This document shows, piece after piece, positions 55,901 to 63,972 of a DNA stretch of 64,000 bases. The stretch lies in contig JAMKCF010000001.1 of NCBI GenBank assembly GCA_023634235.1, forward strand, positions 29,182,920 to 29,246,919. The letters are read 5' to 3'. This DNA is from Pisaster brevispinus. Its lineage: Eukaryota; Echinodermata; Asteroidea; Forcipulatida; Asteriidae. Within the stretch, counting starts at the first letter, position 1. Every line of letters begins with the position of its first letter. A program made the translations under genes and the position numbers. A model generated the notes under the pieces. That model was given only the letters and a program-made list of their open reading frames with translations. It searched no databases and was not told the origin of the DNA.

Positions 55901-56021
55901 TACTCACAGAGATTCACATAGAACTGAACACAGGAACACTTCTAAAAGTTCACATGACAATGAAAAACATCGTCATGATCACAGGCGAGAGAGAGACTTT
56001 TCTTTTTCATCAAAACATTGA
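49844..56021 (+). CDS. ZCCHC17: ZCCHC17 / pNO40 S1-domain zinc-knuckle protein, complete, 7 coding exons
   Basis: Nucleolar RNA-binding protein associated with the large ribosomal subunit and with splicing factors in vertebrates. Exons 49844-49951, 51148-51205, 52276-52376, 52590-52678, 53698-53798, 54489-54622 and 55248-56021 join in frame to 454 residues. Residues about 28-105 form an S1 RNA-binding domain (ELYSIFHGEVASIQAYGAF, LVHKTQIS, KISLSMKVVNQG). A CCHC zinc knuckle has C146, C149, H154 and C159 (CRKCGTKGHLAQDC). Then comes a Lys-rich segment and a 257-residue tail. Human ZCCHC17 is about 241 residues, so almost all the extra length is the tail. In that tail, a unit KKSRHRS-SSDSSSSDSETPHDKHKHK occurs three times, followed by mixed Arg/Ser/Asp/His sequence. 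All junctions have AG/GT and compatible phases. Confidence 0.96.
50186..50667. mobile_element. Long-arm foldback transposon with 9-base target duplication
   Basis: GGTCGTACTAATTAGCGTCA begins it and the inverse TGACGCTAATTAGTATGACC ends it. The arms match for about 200 bases. CTATTTTAG flanks both sides (50177-50185 and 50668-50676). Long arms and a 9-base duplication fit Mutator-like (MULE) elements. No open transposase frame. Confidence 0.85.
50711..50742. repeat. Perfect 32-base palindrome
   Basis: GTAGCCCCATCGCTAT followed without a spacer by its exact reverse complement. Confidence 0.95.
50964..50987 (+). repeat. GT microsatellite
   Basis: Twelve GT units in ZCCHC17 intron 1. Confidence 0.95.
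51148..51205 (+). CDS. ZCCHC17: ZCCHC17 exon 2 (S1 domain)
   Basis: Encodes VASIQAYGAFVKIPGYKKN plus one base. It has a strong pyrimidine tract and TTCAG acceptor, and a GTGAAG donor. It matches the S1 strand YGAFxKIPG. Confidence 0.93.
51206..52275 (+). other. ZCCHC17 intron 2
   Basis: Holds a diverged foldback copy near 51316-51505 (TTTATGAAATTGG) and a complete one at 52010-52203. Confidence 0.6.
52010..52203. mobile_element. GGGCCCAATTTCATAAAGC foldback element
   Basis: Starts GGGACCCAATTTCATAAAAC and ends CTTTATGAAATTGGGCCC. The inside has GCTAAGCA and TGCTGAGCA words in inverted order. Related copies are at 53843, 34561 and 28942. Confidence 0.75.
52276..52376 (+). CDS. ZCCHC17: ZCCHC17 exon 3 (S1 domain)
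   Basis: Encodes LVHKTQISAARVEDVAEVLE then IGDRVYCKVISLG. The first two bases complete a Gly codon with exon 2. It ends in phase 0. Confidence 0.94.
52590..52678 (+). CDS. ZCCHC17: ZCCHC17 exon 4 (end of S1 domain)
   Basis: Encodes EDGNGKISLSMKVVNQGNGN then DQDPNLVLT plus AA. SLSMKVVNQG is identical to the vertebrate protein. The donor is GTGAGT. Confidence 0.95.
52679..53697 (+). other. ZCCHC17 intron 4
   Basis: Holds the hairpin-derived copy at 52733-52849. The remainder shows nothing recognisable. Confidence 0.6.
52733..52849. mobile_element. Diverged hairpin element, GGCTACAGCTA family
   Basis: TTGCAGCTACGGCTAAGGCT and GCCATAGCTGTAGCCGCAAA are inverted; sister of the 9.2 kb copy. Confidence 0.65.
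53698..53798 (+). CDS. ZCCHC17: ZCCHC17 exon 5 (first half of zinc knuckle)
   Basis: Encodes KQEEQRRKKGGSFVQPKIEL then GAVFNTVCRKCGTK, giving the first two zinc-binding cysteines. The single A at its start and single G at its end fit the neighbours' phases. Confidence 0.94.
53843..54033. mobile_element. GGGCCCAATTT foldback element
   Basis: GGGCCCAATTTTATAGAGCT at the left and its near-exact inverse AGCTCTATAAAATTGGGCCC at the right. Confidence 0.8.
54145..54470 (+). mobile_element. tRNA-derived SINE, long body
   Basis: Starts near the A-box remnant, then GCTTCTGATCAGCAGAGTG, GAGCAAGATACTTACCATAA, and a tail GGTTTCCTCAGGATTGCGTG shared inverted with 61870-62230. Confidence 0.6.
54489..54622 (+). 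CDS. ZCCHC17: ZCCHC17 exon 6 (second half of zinc knuckle)
   Basis: Encodes GHLAQDCFKTPGGKSYEL, supplying zinc-binding His and Cys, then an acidic stretch and seven or more lysines. It ends in phase 0 at GTTATT, an acceptable but weak donor. Confidence 0.92.
54623..55247 (+). other. ZCCHC17 intron 6
   Basis: Mostly unremarkable; a G/C-tract repeat CGTCTATCGCTACTGAAAAG and CCCCCCGTCCCCCACCCAT near 54845-55170 may be the two ends of a diverged foldback element. Confidence 0.45.
55248..56021 (+). CDS. ZCCHC17: ZCCHC17 exon 7 (repetitive basic/serine tail, stop)
   Basis: Two hundred and fifty-seven codons plus TGA. It opens DKKKKLKKSRHRS, then three near-identical 34-37-residue units, each with an S/D cluster and HKHK, then RS/RD-like mixed charge sequence ending FSFSSKH. 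The frame from the acceptor CCCTTAG is open throughout. No domain is present; the composition resembles RS-domain splicing proteins. Confidence 0.93.
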   Translation, partial: DKKKKLKKSRHRSVSSDSSSSDSETPHDIHKHKTSHRKKSKKKSRHRSVSSDSSSSDSDTPHDKHKHKTLQRKKSKKSRHRSASSDSSSSDSETPHDKHKHKTPPAHHHTPRESSNQRHKSRHSDSSSDRDEFKRHPQKNRHEPREDKSFKQHLSRSDQDKFGHQKQPHHSRDRAEITRKCLETQDRKRSSKPSPDSDTSGDEHSDRHPKRGRQAESSTHRDSHRTEHRNTSKSSHDNEKHRHDHRRERDFSFSSKH

Positions 56022-56054
56022 TCACCAGTCTTGTCTATATACTCATTTGATATT

Positions 56055-56310
56055 TGGTGTGTTGCTGCCGAGAGGTGAAGCACACTGGACTCAAACTCTG
56101 ATGTTTCTGATCAGTAAAGTGAGGGTTGGAGTCCCGGTCTTGACACTTGTGTCCTTAAGCATTATTGCTCCGTCCTTTGGATGGGGTTGTAAAGCTGGAG
56201 GTCCCGTGTGTTGTGTAATGCCAAAAAATAACCCCGTTACACTTATCGTTAAGAGAAGGGGTTTGCCTCGGTGTTTTCTTGCACGGTTGGCTGCATTCAG
56301 ATTGTGTGGT
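56055..56310 (+). mobile_element. tRNA-derived SINE in or next to the ZCCHC17 3' UTR
   Basis: Carries GATGTTTCTGATCAGTAAAG, GTCTTGACACTTGTGTCCTT, and GTGTGTTGTGTAATGCC. It starts some 40 bases after the stop codon. Confidence 0.65.
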
Positions 56311-56436
56311 CGCACTTGGCTTTCACTCGTTCTTGTTCGTACTTACTCTTCGCCTCATTTGTTCGTACTAACCCCAACCCTTCATCTTTGTTCGTACTAA
56401 AACTAACCCCACCCTTCAACTATGCCCTTTTTCAGT

Positions 56437-56446
56437 TTAAATAAAT
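56437..56446 (+). terminator. Candidate ZCCHC17 polyadenylation signal (AATAAA)
   Basis: AATAAA-containing word about 420 bases past the stop, at the end of a SINE copy that would lie in the 3' UTR. A second candidate, AAATAAATAAA, is near 57548. Which is used cannot be told. Confidence 0.25.
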
Positions 56447-56740
56447 GAATTGTTCCTTCATAGTGCTTTTCCCAATAACGTACCCATGCGATTTACATTA
56501 GTGCCCTTCACGAAACTCATCGCAAGAAGCGATGCATCGTATGGTTTGCGATAAAAAAAAATGGGTCTTAAACTTCCAAAGATAGCTCTGCATACCCGTT
56601 GTAAAAAATAATGAGTGTTTTAAGACGCCCTTTGGGTGCGATACATTGGTTCAATTCACCGATAGCCATGGTCAAAGAGTCGCTCAAACCCTTTTCACGG
56701 TAATACACCTCTATGTGCCAACACCCCATCAAATATACGT

Positions 56741-56764
56741 TCCTAATCCTAATCCTAATCCTAG
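56741..56764 (+). repeat. CCTAAT short tandem repeat
   Basis: Four units of CCTAAT, a variant resembling the telomeric complement CCCTAA. Confidence 0.7.
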
Positions 56765-57106
56765 TGTGTAGATCACAAGGGGATTATCAGAAATTAAGGC
56801 TTTTGGGAACTGTAACAGTTGATCTTTCGACTAATTTTAGAATTTGGTTCGATGCGATTCTAGAGGGCCTTTCTGACCCAGGTGTTTGTCTCTTACAGAT
56901 GACATCACTGGAGGAAAAATTTACACCTGGAAATGGCTGTTTAGATTTTAAAGCCCATGTATTTGCACGGAGAGTGAAAAATGAGTCGTGCATACTCAAA
57001 CAGCCAAATTGTATTGTGACTTGGCAAGCATGGGTGCCTGTCAACAAGGTTTGTCCTTGCCAAAATGCTGCTGTAATTTTCTTCAAAAGTTCAAACATAG
57101 TCATAT

Positions 57107-57330
57107 AGATAGTTCCCAATGGATGCCATCTTTACGGGCAATTTGCATTTTGGCTTGCAGGCGCATCAAGCGCTCAAATTATTAACGCAGCCGCGCAGTT
57201 CACTAACCAATCATGTAATGAGTTTTGTAAAATGTGCGCGTGCTGCACGCCGTTCTCACGCAAAACGCATGAATGTGTGTTCCAAATTGCCCGTAAAGAT
57301 GGCTGATTTACGTCATATAGCAACCTATCT
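57107..57330. mobile_element. TTTACGGGCAATTT element, copy 3
   Basis: AGATAGTTCCCAATGGATGC to ATAGCAACCTATCT, over 85% similar by eye to copy 1 through most of its length. Confidence 0.85.
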
Positions 57331-57889
57331 ATAGAGGTATTTGTTTGTAAAAATGTTAAAAATGCCTTTGTGATACCTTTGTGACATTTCAGCCCCTGGC
57401 TCATGGACTACTATTTTAGGGACTAGCGTACAAGCTTTGCTTCTTAATGGACCCCTCCACAGTATCACATTTGCTTTATTCTTATCCCTATGATTCATTC
57501 ACATGTGAAACTTTTTGAGATTTACTTTCTTTGGTTTAATACTGTGAAATAAATAAACCTGAAACCTGAAGTGTGAATAAAGGTCAACAAAATAACCCCA
57601 GGAATTTCCTGGGAAATTCATCTGATGTGAAAGGGGCTAAAACTGTTATCTTTCTGACTTTAACTAGAACAAGTTTCTGTAATCCATATTAGCCATCAGT
57701 CAAGAAAGTAGGCACAAAATGTTTGATTTTTATACTTGAGTAAATACAATGTACTTTTATTTGTGAAATTACCTGAAAATATACATGAATTCATAAAAAA
57801 GACAGATACAATAAACACACTTGCACTTTACCAACACAAATTTAGTAATCAAAGATAAATTATGCCAGGAAAAGAAAGATACAAGGTCC

Positions 57890-57985
57890 CAATTTTATGG
57901 CTCCACTTACCATGGGATTCTGCCCTTCTGGTCACTAATCTCAAATTGAAGGTTTGGGTCTAGACCCCCCCCCCCGAACCCGAAA
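57890..57985. repeat. CCCAATTT-ATGGCTC repeat, copy 2
   Basis: CCCAATTTTATGGCTCCACT then CCATGGGATTCTGCCCTTCT and GGTTTGGGTCTAGACCCC. Confidence 0.55.
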
Positions 57986-58377
57986 CCCATGCATACAAAT
58001 AAATAGTTGAACACATTGAATAGCACCCCCTCCCAGTTTCTGTATTTGAAATGTACTTTTAACTTTGAAATAAATCTTTTTAATCTGGCAGTAAAAAGTC
58101 TGTCTTCGTGAATTTTAAATCGATAGAGAGTCGGAGTTAATCTAAATCTGTCTCAAGAAAAGGAATCCGTCTGTCATATGATTTTTAAACTGTAATGACA
58201 TGCCTTCTTCACGTACTAAGAAATGAACTGATTCTACCTGGCCCTGCATATTAATGTCGTCATTACTGACAAGGTCACATGGGGGGGGGGTGTATTTTAA
58301 TAATTTAACCCTCATTCTCCAACAGTGACCTCTAGATTGTAAATTATAAACGCTTTTTATTCCACAAAGTCAACGTC

Positions 58378-58480
58378 CCAATTTCATGGCTCTGCTTACC
58401 ATGGAATTCTGCACTTCTGGCCACCATTCTCCTATTAAGGGTTGGGTCTAGCCCCAAATTTCTGCACTAGTTGTGTAAAC
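58378..58480. repeat. CCCAATTT-ATGGCTC repeat, copy 3
   Basis: CCCAATTTCATGGCTCTGCT then CCATGGAATTCTGCACTTCT and GGGTTGGGTCTAGCCCC. Confidence 0.55.
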
Positions 58481-58818
58481 GAAGGATGATTGAATAGCAT
58501 TAAGGTTGCACCAACACAAACAAAAATTCCTTGCCAACCTGTGAAATTCAGCCCAGGGCTCAATTTCACTTTTTTTTAATAAGATGAGTTGTCAGTAATA
58601 CCATAGTGATTTATATAGTAACATCACACGTTGCTTAGCAGTTAAGATTGATTCGCAGTGAAGATCAGTCTTAGCTCTTTGTAAAATCGGCCCCTGGTCT
58701 CTCATCAGGCTCACACCAACAATCAAAGATCAAGTCAAACAGAACGTGAAGGTTGAATTATTAAAAGATAAGGAAAAATACCACGTTATTTAATGATAGA
58801 TCGTTTGTGAAACATTCT

Positions 58819-58824
58819 TTATTG
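58819..58824 (-). terminator. Candidate NUP35 polyadenylation signal
   Basis: AATAAA on the minus strand (from TTTATT in TTCTTTATTGCTG), about 470 bases after the NUP35 stop. Use is unproven. Confidence 0.35.
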
Positions 58825-59291
58825 CTGCTGGAACGACAACAAGTATTACGATACATTTTAGTGTTTCTGACAATGTTTGGCAACCGGAACCACCTGAATT
58901 CGTTCATGACCTACTTTTGGGTCGTGACTCCGTAGTTTGCAATACCTTGGTTTAAAGGACTCGACCAGCGTCATTGCATAAAAACAGAATCATGTGCTTT
59001 GTACCCGATAGACTCCATGCTCATGACACCACAAGCTCAAATAGCGCCCTCAATCAGGTCAAAGGAAGACCTATCATTGGCTGAGAATTGTGCACGGCGC
59101 TTACACACTTCCACATTTCCATTGTTTGACCGCAGCAATGGCTGCCTAGGCAAGGGGTTTTTGACATGCAAACAACATCATAAATTCAAGAATACAGACC
59201 AAGAATTAATTGCATTAATCAATCAAACATTCACCATTAACACAAATAACTACAAAAATAGCTGATAAATTTAATTTCCCACTAAACATTA

Positions 59292-59369
59292 CTACCAACC
59301 AAACATGTATTCCAACGTCTTGCTTACAACATTTGAAGATTTCTGCGGAGTAGAACTTCCTTGTAGAAC
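59292..59369 (-). CDS. NUP35: NUP35 last exon, membrane-binding C-terminus
   Basis: Encodes VLQGSSTPQKSSNVVSKTLE then YMFGW and TAG. It is too short for routine ORF finding. The acceptor GTGAAG puts VLQ in frame with the previous exon's NHE. The final EYMFGW is the known C-terminal signature. Confidence 0.92.
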   Translation of the reverse strand, partial: VLQGSSTPQKSSNVVSKTLEYMFGW

Positions 59370-62300
59370 CTTCACATAAATAAAACGATACAAAATAATC
59401 AAATTTAGACAATTAAAAAATGAATGTTGAGACACCCTCCAGTGTATGTTCATTAACAGTGGTTAAAGCTTGAGCTTTGATGTGACGGCTCTTGTAAAAA
59501 TCGGGCAGTTCATGGAAATAGCAGAGTTATGATTTTTTTTCTTCAGGCATAGCATTTTCCGAATCATTGACATTTAATCACATGTTATAGCATAAAAATG
59601 GGGAGGGGGCAAAACAAATATTTTTGGGGGGTCGGAAGAAAAATCAGAATTTGGGGGTAACAGATTAAAGTCGGATTTATGATTTAAATCAGAAACTTTG
59701 CATCTCTGTAACATACTGGGACATTGACTGACAACATGGCACTACCAAGGTTATTGCGATGATGACGTCAGGTTAGTTGGGTTGGTATATGTGCAGGCCT
59801 GACACATGTACTTCACGAAGACACTGCCTCCATTGCCCCTAGTCATTGCCATGGTGCCCCTTGAAATGTCCCGTTAGAAATGTACAATCTCTGTACTGCT
59901 GCTTCCCAGGTTGTATCATAAACTTGGTTGTGATCCCTGGCTACAGCAGGTACAGGTTGTATGGCTTCTGACTGGCAACCCCGACCAATGATACTAACAA
60001 TATAGAGAGACCACCAAGATAGGGCTAGATAGCTCAGTTGGTAGAGAGCTGGCACATTAATCCAGAGGTCGCATGTTCAATTCCTGCTCTGTTAAATTTT
60101 TCCTTGTTCAAACCCAAATTATTTAAAACTCTACCCACTCAGTTCCCCCTGTGGATTATTACTTAATATTAACAATTTGTCTTACCTCATGGTTGCTACT
60201 TGCTGCTTTATACGCAGCCGTCAGAGGTCTGATTGGTGTTCGCTTACTCGTCTCTGCTTCCTCGCACTGTTGCATTATGGGATACCTAGAGGGTGTATCT
60301 GTATTTCGAGGGGTGACATGGCACTGATCCCCTCCCTCCATAATGCTCTATGGAATCAATAAATGTGTTTAAATATTTGATCAAGTATATTCAATAATAG
60401 GGAGACCGCCAACATAGGGCTGGATAGCTCAGTTGGTAGAGCGCCGGCACGTTACTCCGGAGGTCAATGGTTCAAGTCCCGCCCCAGTCAATTTTTCTAT
60501 GTTCAAACCCAAATTAAATATTTGATCTTAAATGTACTTTGACGTCACCAGAGCTGTGTATTGAGAGAGTTGCGTCATCTTGTTATTAGAAGCCATTTCA
60601 GCTCCCCAAATCGCATAAGTGCACTCAGGGTACCAGACTAGACTGCCCATTGGTTTGTGCTGCATTTGGACCAAAGAATGGCATCCAGCAACCATGTGAC
60701 CAAAAAAACCCTGGTCCCTCCATGTCCCAACTCTTTCAATAGACCTTTCCATTGTTGATAAACAAACAGCGCTGGCTGGCATGGGCCGCCGAATGTTAGT
60801 AAAACATTCAATAGTGATAACAGATGTTTTAACCAAATTCAACATTTTCGGTAAACTTCTAATTAAATAAAATACCTCCCATGATCGGTTGCTTTGTTTC
60901 CAATAAATTCAACACTAATTTTGAATATTTGTGTAACATTGTTATAAACTGTAGTTATCTGTTTTTGTTTTGCATTTATGGGTTCCATAGTTTTCCAACC
61001 TGGGTCGGCAAAAACTTGGGCTGTGACGTTGCAAATGAAAGGTCTATACACAGCTCTGGATGTCACTACAGTGGGGCGCCCTCACGTGGAGGTCAAAAGG
61101 AGGTTGCTCATTGGCCCACCCCGTGTTCTACAAACATCAGTGTTCCATTTCCCTGATATGTGAGGTTTCGGGTTCCATTCCATTTAACTGTTATCTTCCA
61201 GTAAACATGAATCCTCAGTTCTGATTGGTGGATCCATAGCAACAACAGTGTGATATAAACCTATGTTGCAGGGCCAATATTGAACAGTGGCATGTCGTGG
61301 CCGAGCGGTTTAGTGCATCAGACTCAAGCTCTGGTGCATTCTTTAATGGAACATTTTAGCAAAGTTGAAAGGTCAGAATCTTTATGCCAAAGGGGCATGT
61401 AGTGTTTGCAAGGGTTTTGGCCTATGTATGTCTACACTTTTTACGTCACTTTTTTTGGAGGGCCGTGAATTTCACCGAGTGAAGGGTTTGAGCACTGCAT
61501 AAGAAGCCACTATTATTATGATTACAAGTCAGACATACCCTGTCAATGCATGGAGTGACACCAATCATGATGTTACCAGCGACCACTTTACCGTTCTTGC
61601 CCAGGGCTTTCTTTGCTTGTAGTTTGGAGCTGTAGTGGAGATGAAGCCAGTTGCCGTTGCTAGCAACCTTAAAAAAAAAAAAAAATGAAGAAAAAAAACG
61701 TAACATAACAAACTTTCATTAACATATCCTTCAACCCATCCATGAGAAGTTTATTGGAAAAAATGATCAGGTTTGATTTGATTTTAAATTTGATTTGTAG
61801 GATTTGAAACTTTCCATGGTAAAGATACAATCCAGTGAGGTTTGCGGAGACACCATGAAACAAATCTCTCATGAGCTGTGGTGGTTCTTTTTATTTCTGG
61901 TAATGAAACAAAGGATGCCTCATAAGTGAACTTTAATCACTGTAGCTCGCAAGCCTGAGGAAACCTGTAAACAAGGGTGCTTCCTATGTGAACCAGAAAC
62001 ACTGCTGTTAACCCCTACTCTTTTACGATAAGTGTTCTTGGTTCTTTTATGTGAACCACCAATCCTCCTAGGACACAGGATTTACAGTTTAATGTCCAAA
62101 GGACAAAGCAATTATTTTGAAGTGTCTTGCTCCACGGACACAAGTGCCATGATCAGGACTCGAACCCACACTCTGCTGATCAGAAGCACCAGAGCTTGAG
62201 TATAGTGCTCTTAACCACTCAGCCACGACAATTTGAACAGTTGTTAAACTGGTTCTTTTCATTATTGAAATCAGAAATGAAATCACTAATAAGTTCAGAA

Positions 62301-63972
62301 ACCATAGGTTTGCTGATGACAAGAAACATCCTATATAAGTGTGATATTGTGATGGGGGCACTTACCACATGCCTCAGGATGCTACCATACTGTGAGAATT
62401 GCTGAATGATAAACGATGTTGCCGCTGGTGGGAACCTGCAGTCCGAAAGACAACATGACCGCAATTAAATTATGCCCCAAAATTTCCAATCTAGTGCAGT
62501 TCAGTTACATAGGGAACACTTTTATTTATTTGGAAGACAAGGAAAGATGACCACTACGCTAACCCGACCAATTGTCAAACCAGGACGAAACATCAGAACA
62601 ATTCCAAACTTGGATTAAAACATATCTGTTTAATTTGTATACTTATTTATGATAGTGCTTACATGTAGTTATTTCAAGGTGATGTAAGCTCTAACAAGAC
62701 AGGTTTTAATATTTGGTTTTACCCATATATTTGTGTGTAAAACACTGGATACTCAGTGCTTTCCCGAGTCCTGTGAAATAAACCACTGGCATATTACTCG
62801 GGTGGGATTCGAACCCATAACCTTGGCTATTATATAGCAGATGTCTTACCACTAGATCACCGAGATTGCCCGGTAACTTGAGGCAGAGTCCTATATTTCA
62901 GCAGCAGGTACTGCAACAATTTAATAGATGAGATGATACATTAGCATCAGGGATAGAAAATTTTATTTGGTTTTACTGTAAAGCACCATCACTTACCCAA
63001 AGACTGTGACCCAAGTTTCGTCCAATTCACCATCAGGGGCGATTGATTCTCTAGAAGTAACAAAAACATGAAAAAGAGAAAAAGAGAATTTTGGTTTGCC
63101 GCAACACCATACACAATAAAAATACTACTCAGTTCTTATAGCACTTTTCATACCCAAAGGGTGTCCCGAAGTGCTAGATATCTTTTTACAGGTATGCAGA
63201 GCTATGGAATTATAAGACCCATTTACGTTATATAAGTAGCACTTTGTAAAGGTTTACAAGGTGCTGTGGTGCAAAGGTAACGCAGCCTACCATGCCAGAA
63301 ACACAAAGGCTTACCCAACAATACGTGGAGCCATGAGCGCCTGCATTGGCGGATACCGGCGCTATATAAGACTTCGTTATTATTTATTATTAATAAGTGT
63401 GCTGGGTTCTTTTACGTGTATTACACAACACACGAGACCTACATGTACAGCTTTGTGCCCATCCGAAGGGCGAAGCAATAATGATTTGTGTCTGATACAT
63501 TATACACTATTCATATCAACTGCCGTGTTAACAAAAACCTCTTGAATCATCAGCTAAAAAGCGGGTGTGTATTAGTTAAACCACTCACCCCTGTGTGTAG
63601 AATGGATCAATCTGAGCAGGTGAGGAGGCTGTCTGCCTGACACTTGGTGAGAACAGTCGACTACTCCCAGGGGTGCCTGAATTGGATGTAACAAAACATC
63701 AATTGAAACGTACAGCCAAGAAAGCCCCGAGAAATGAAAGGTCTGTTTATTCTGCAGATCTGATTCATTTTACTTTCCCATTTGACGGACTTAATTTATT
63801 TCTTTTGGTTTTTGGAACCTGTCAATTGTTTTAATCTTTTTGTATGTTGATTATTTTATACTAACCTGTGAAAATTTCATTCAAAAGGTGGTAGCGTTTT
63901 TTGAGATATTGCTGAAAATCTGGAGCGGTTGTGTCCACACAGGAACAATAACCCATACTTGGACTACACAAT
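59292..63972 (-). CDS. NUP35: Nucleoporin NUP35 (Nup53), 3' seven exons; 5' part outside the window
   Basis: Nuclear pore inner-ring protein that links the Nup155/Nup93 scaffold to the pore membrane. Visible exons in order: 63972-63866 (tentative), 63676-63589, 63050-62997, 62435-62366, 61667-61539, 60347-60186, 59369-59292. The core SSPAQIDPFYTQG, then ETWVTVFGFPPAATSFIIQQ, QYGSILRHV, NWLHLHYSSKLQAKKAL and IMIGVTPCIDR is the RRM-like MPPN dimerisation domain. Downstream are PIRPLTAAYKAASSNHE and the C-terminal SKTLEYMFGW, the amphipathic membrane-binding helix ending in Trp. Every junction from 63676 on is AG/GT with matching phase. The gene is complete at its 3' end and truncated only by the window edge. 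It converges on ZCCHC17. Confidence 0.93.
59370..60185 (-). other. NUP35 last intron
   Basis: Holds a tRNA-like SINE at 60005-60115; nothing else recognised. Confidence 0.6.
60005..60115 (+). mobile_element. tRNA-like SINE, copy A
   Basis: AGATAGCTCAGTTGGTAGAG (A box) and GCATGTTCAATTCCTGC (B box), followed by AATTTTTCCTTGTTCAAACC. The same flanks as copy B show that it is a SINE, not a tRNA gene. Confidence 0.7.
60186..60347 (-). CDS. NUP35: NUP35 exon, post-domain linker
   Basis: Fifty-four codons from SIMEGGDQCHVTPRN to PIRPLTAAYKAASSNHE. RPLxxAYKAS is conserved in NUP35. The middle is Ser/Thr/Pro-rich and divergent, as in other animals. Confidence 0.9.
60348..61538 (-). other. NUP35 intron before the linker exon
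   Basis: Holds tRNA-like SINE copy B (60400-60515) and a tRNA-like head fragment at 61288-61345 (GTCGTGGCCGAGCGGTTTAG). Confidence 0.65.
60400..60515 (+). mobile_element. tRNA-like SINE, copy B
   Basis: GGATAGCTCAGTTGGTAGAG and AATGGTTCAAGTCCCGCCCC, perfect A and B boxes. Acceptor arms do not pair well, and the tail matches copy A, starting GGGAGACCGCCAACATAGGG. Confidence 0.75.
61539..61667 (-). CDS. NUP35: NUP35 exon, MPPN domain end
   Basis: Forty-three codons from VASNGNWLHLHYSSKLQAKK to IMIGVTPCIDR, phase 0 at both ends. The acceptor follows an unusually long T tract (ttt...aag). Confidence 0.94.
61668..62365 (-). other. NUP35 intron within the MPPN domain
   Basis: More than half is a SINE (61870-62230). 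Confidence 0.7.
61870..62230 (-). mobile_element. tRNA-derived SINE (minus orientation)
   Basis: Reversed head GACTCGAACCCACACTCTGC then ACCACTCAGCCACGAC; body with CCTCATAAGTGAACTT and CTGAGGAAACCTGTAAACAA, like 54145-54470. Confidence 0.7.
62366..62435 (-). CDS. NUP35: NUP35 exon, MPPN helix
   Basis: Encodes FPPAATSFIIQQFSQYGSIL then RHV, matching FPxAxxxxILxQFxxYGxILxHV. The acceptor is CTGCAG and the donor GTAAGT. Confidence 0.93.
62436..62996 (-). other. NUP35 intron
   Basis: Holds a third SINE type at 62700-62870. Confidence 0.6.
62700..62870 (-). mobile_element. tRNA-derived SINE of a third type
   Basis: On the minus strand: CTCGGTGATCTAGTGGTAAG (A box), TATGGGTTCGAATCCCACCC (B box), then a body ending AAGCACTGAGTATCCAGTG. 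It lacks the body of the other types. Confidence 0.65.
62997..63050 (-). CDS. NUP35: NUP35 exon, MPPN domain start
   Basis: Fifty-four bases encoding ESIAPDGELDETWVTVF plus split Gly codons at each side. DxxWVTVFGFP is the first strand of the RRM-like fold. Confidence 0.92.
63051..63588 (-). other. NUP35 intron with repeat
   Basis: 63120-63480 is a composite of SINE-like tail in minus orientation (TTTTACGTGTATTACACAAC, CGAAGGGCGAAGCAATAATG) and ATACCGGCGCTATATAA. No exon seen. Confidence 0.5.
63589..63676 (-). CDS. NUP35: NUP35 exon with FYTQG motif
   Basis: Encodes TPGSSRLFSPSVRQTASSPA then QIDPFYTQ plus GG. SPAQxDPFYTQG is a hallmark just before the MPPN domain. The acceptor is TTCAG and the donor GTGAGT. 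Confidence 0.93.
63866..63972 (-). CDS. NUP35: NUP35 upstream exon (tentative)
   Basis: Open stretch reading CSPSMGYCSCVDTTAPDFQQ then YLKKRYHLLNEIFT, between TCTCAG and GTTAGT. Its phase fits the next exon (T-G-TPGSSRLFSP). Only SPSMG resembles the vertebrate region before STPG, so the long QQYLKKRYHLLNEIF part is unexpected. It may be a lineage insertion or an over-extended exon. Confidence 0.45.

Larger units (their letters stand above)
56022..59291. other. Convergent intergenic region between ZCCHC17 and NUP35
   Basis: Holds the 3' UTRs of both genes, a SINE at 56055-56310, CCTAAT repeats at 56741, a TTTACGGGCAATTT element at 57107-57330 and paired CCCAATTT-CATGGCTC repeats at 57890 and 58378. 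No conserved protein is seen. Confidence 0.6.

Noticed and set aside
55420..56400. Long 326-codon open frame overlapping ZCCHC17 exon 7 in another frame
   Set aside because: It follows from the repetitive AGT/GAC-rich exon in a shifted frame and runs on into a SINE. The conserved ZCCHC17 frame explains the exon.
60422..60494. Possible tRNA gene
   Set aside because: A and B boxes are perfect, but acceptor-stem pairing is poor, and the sequence continues into a SINE tail shared with a second copy.
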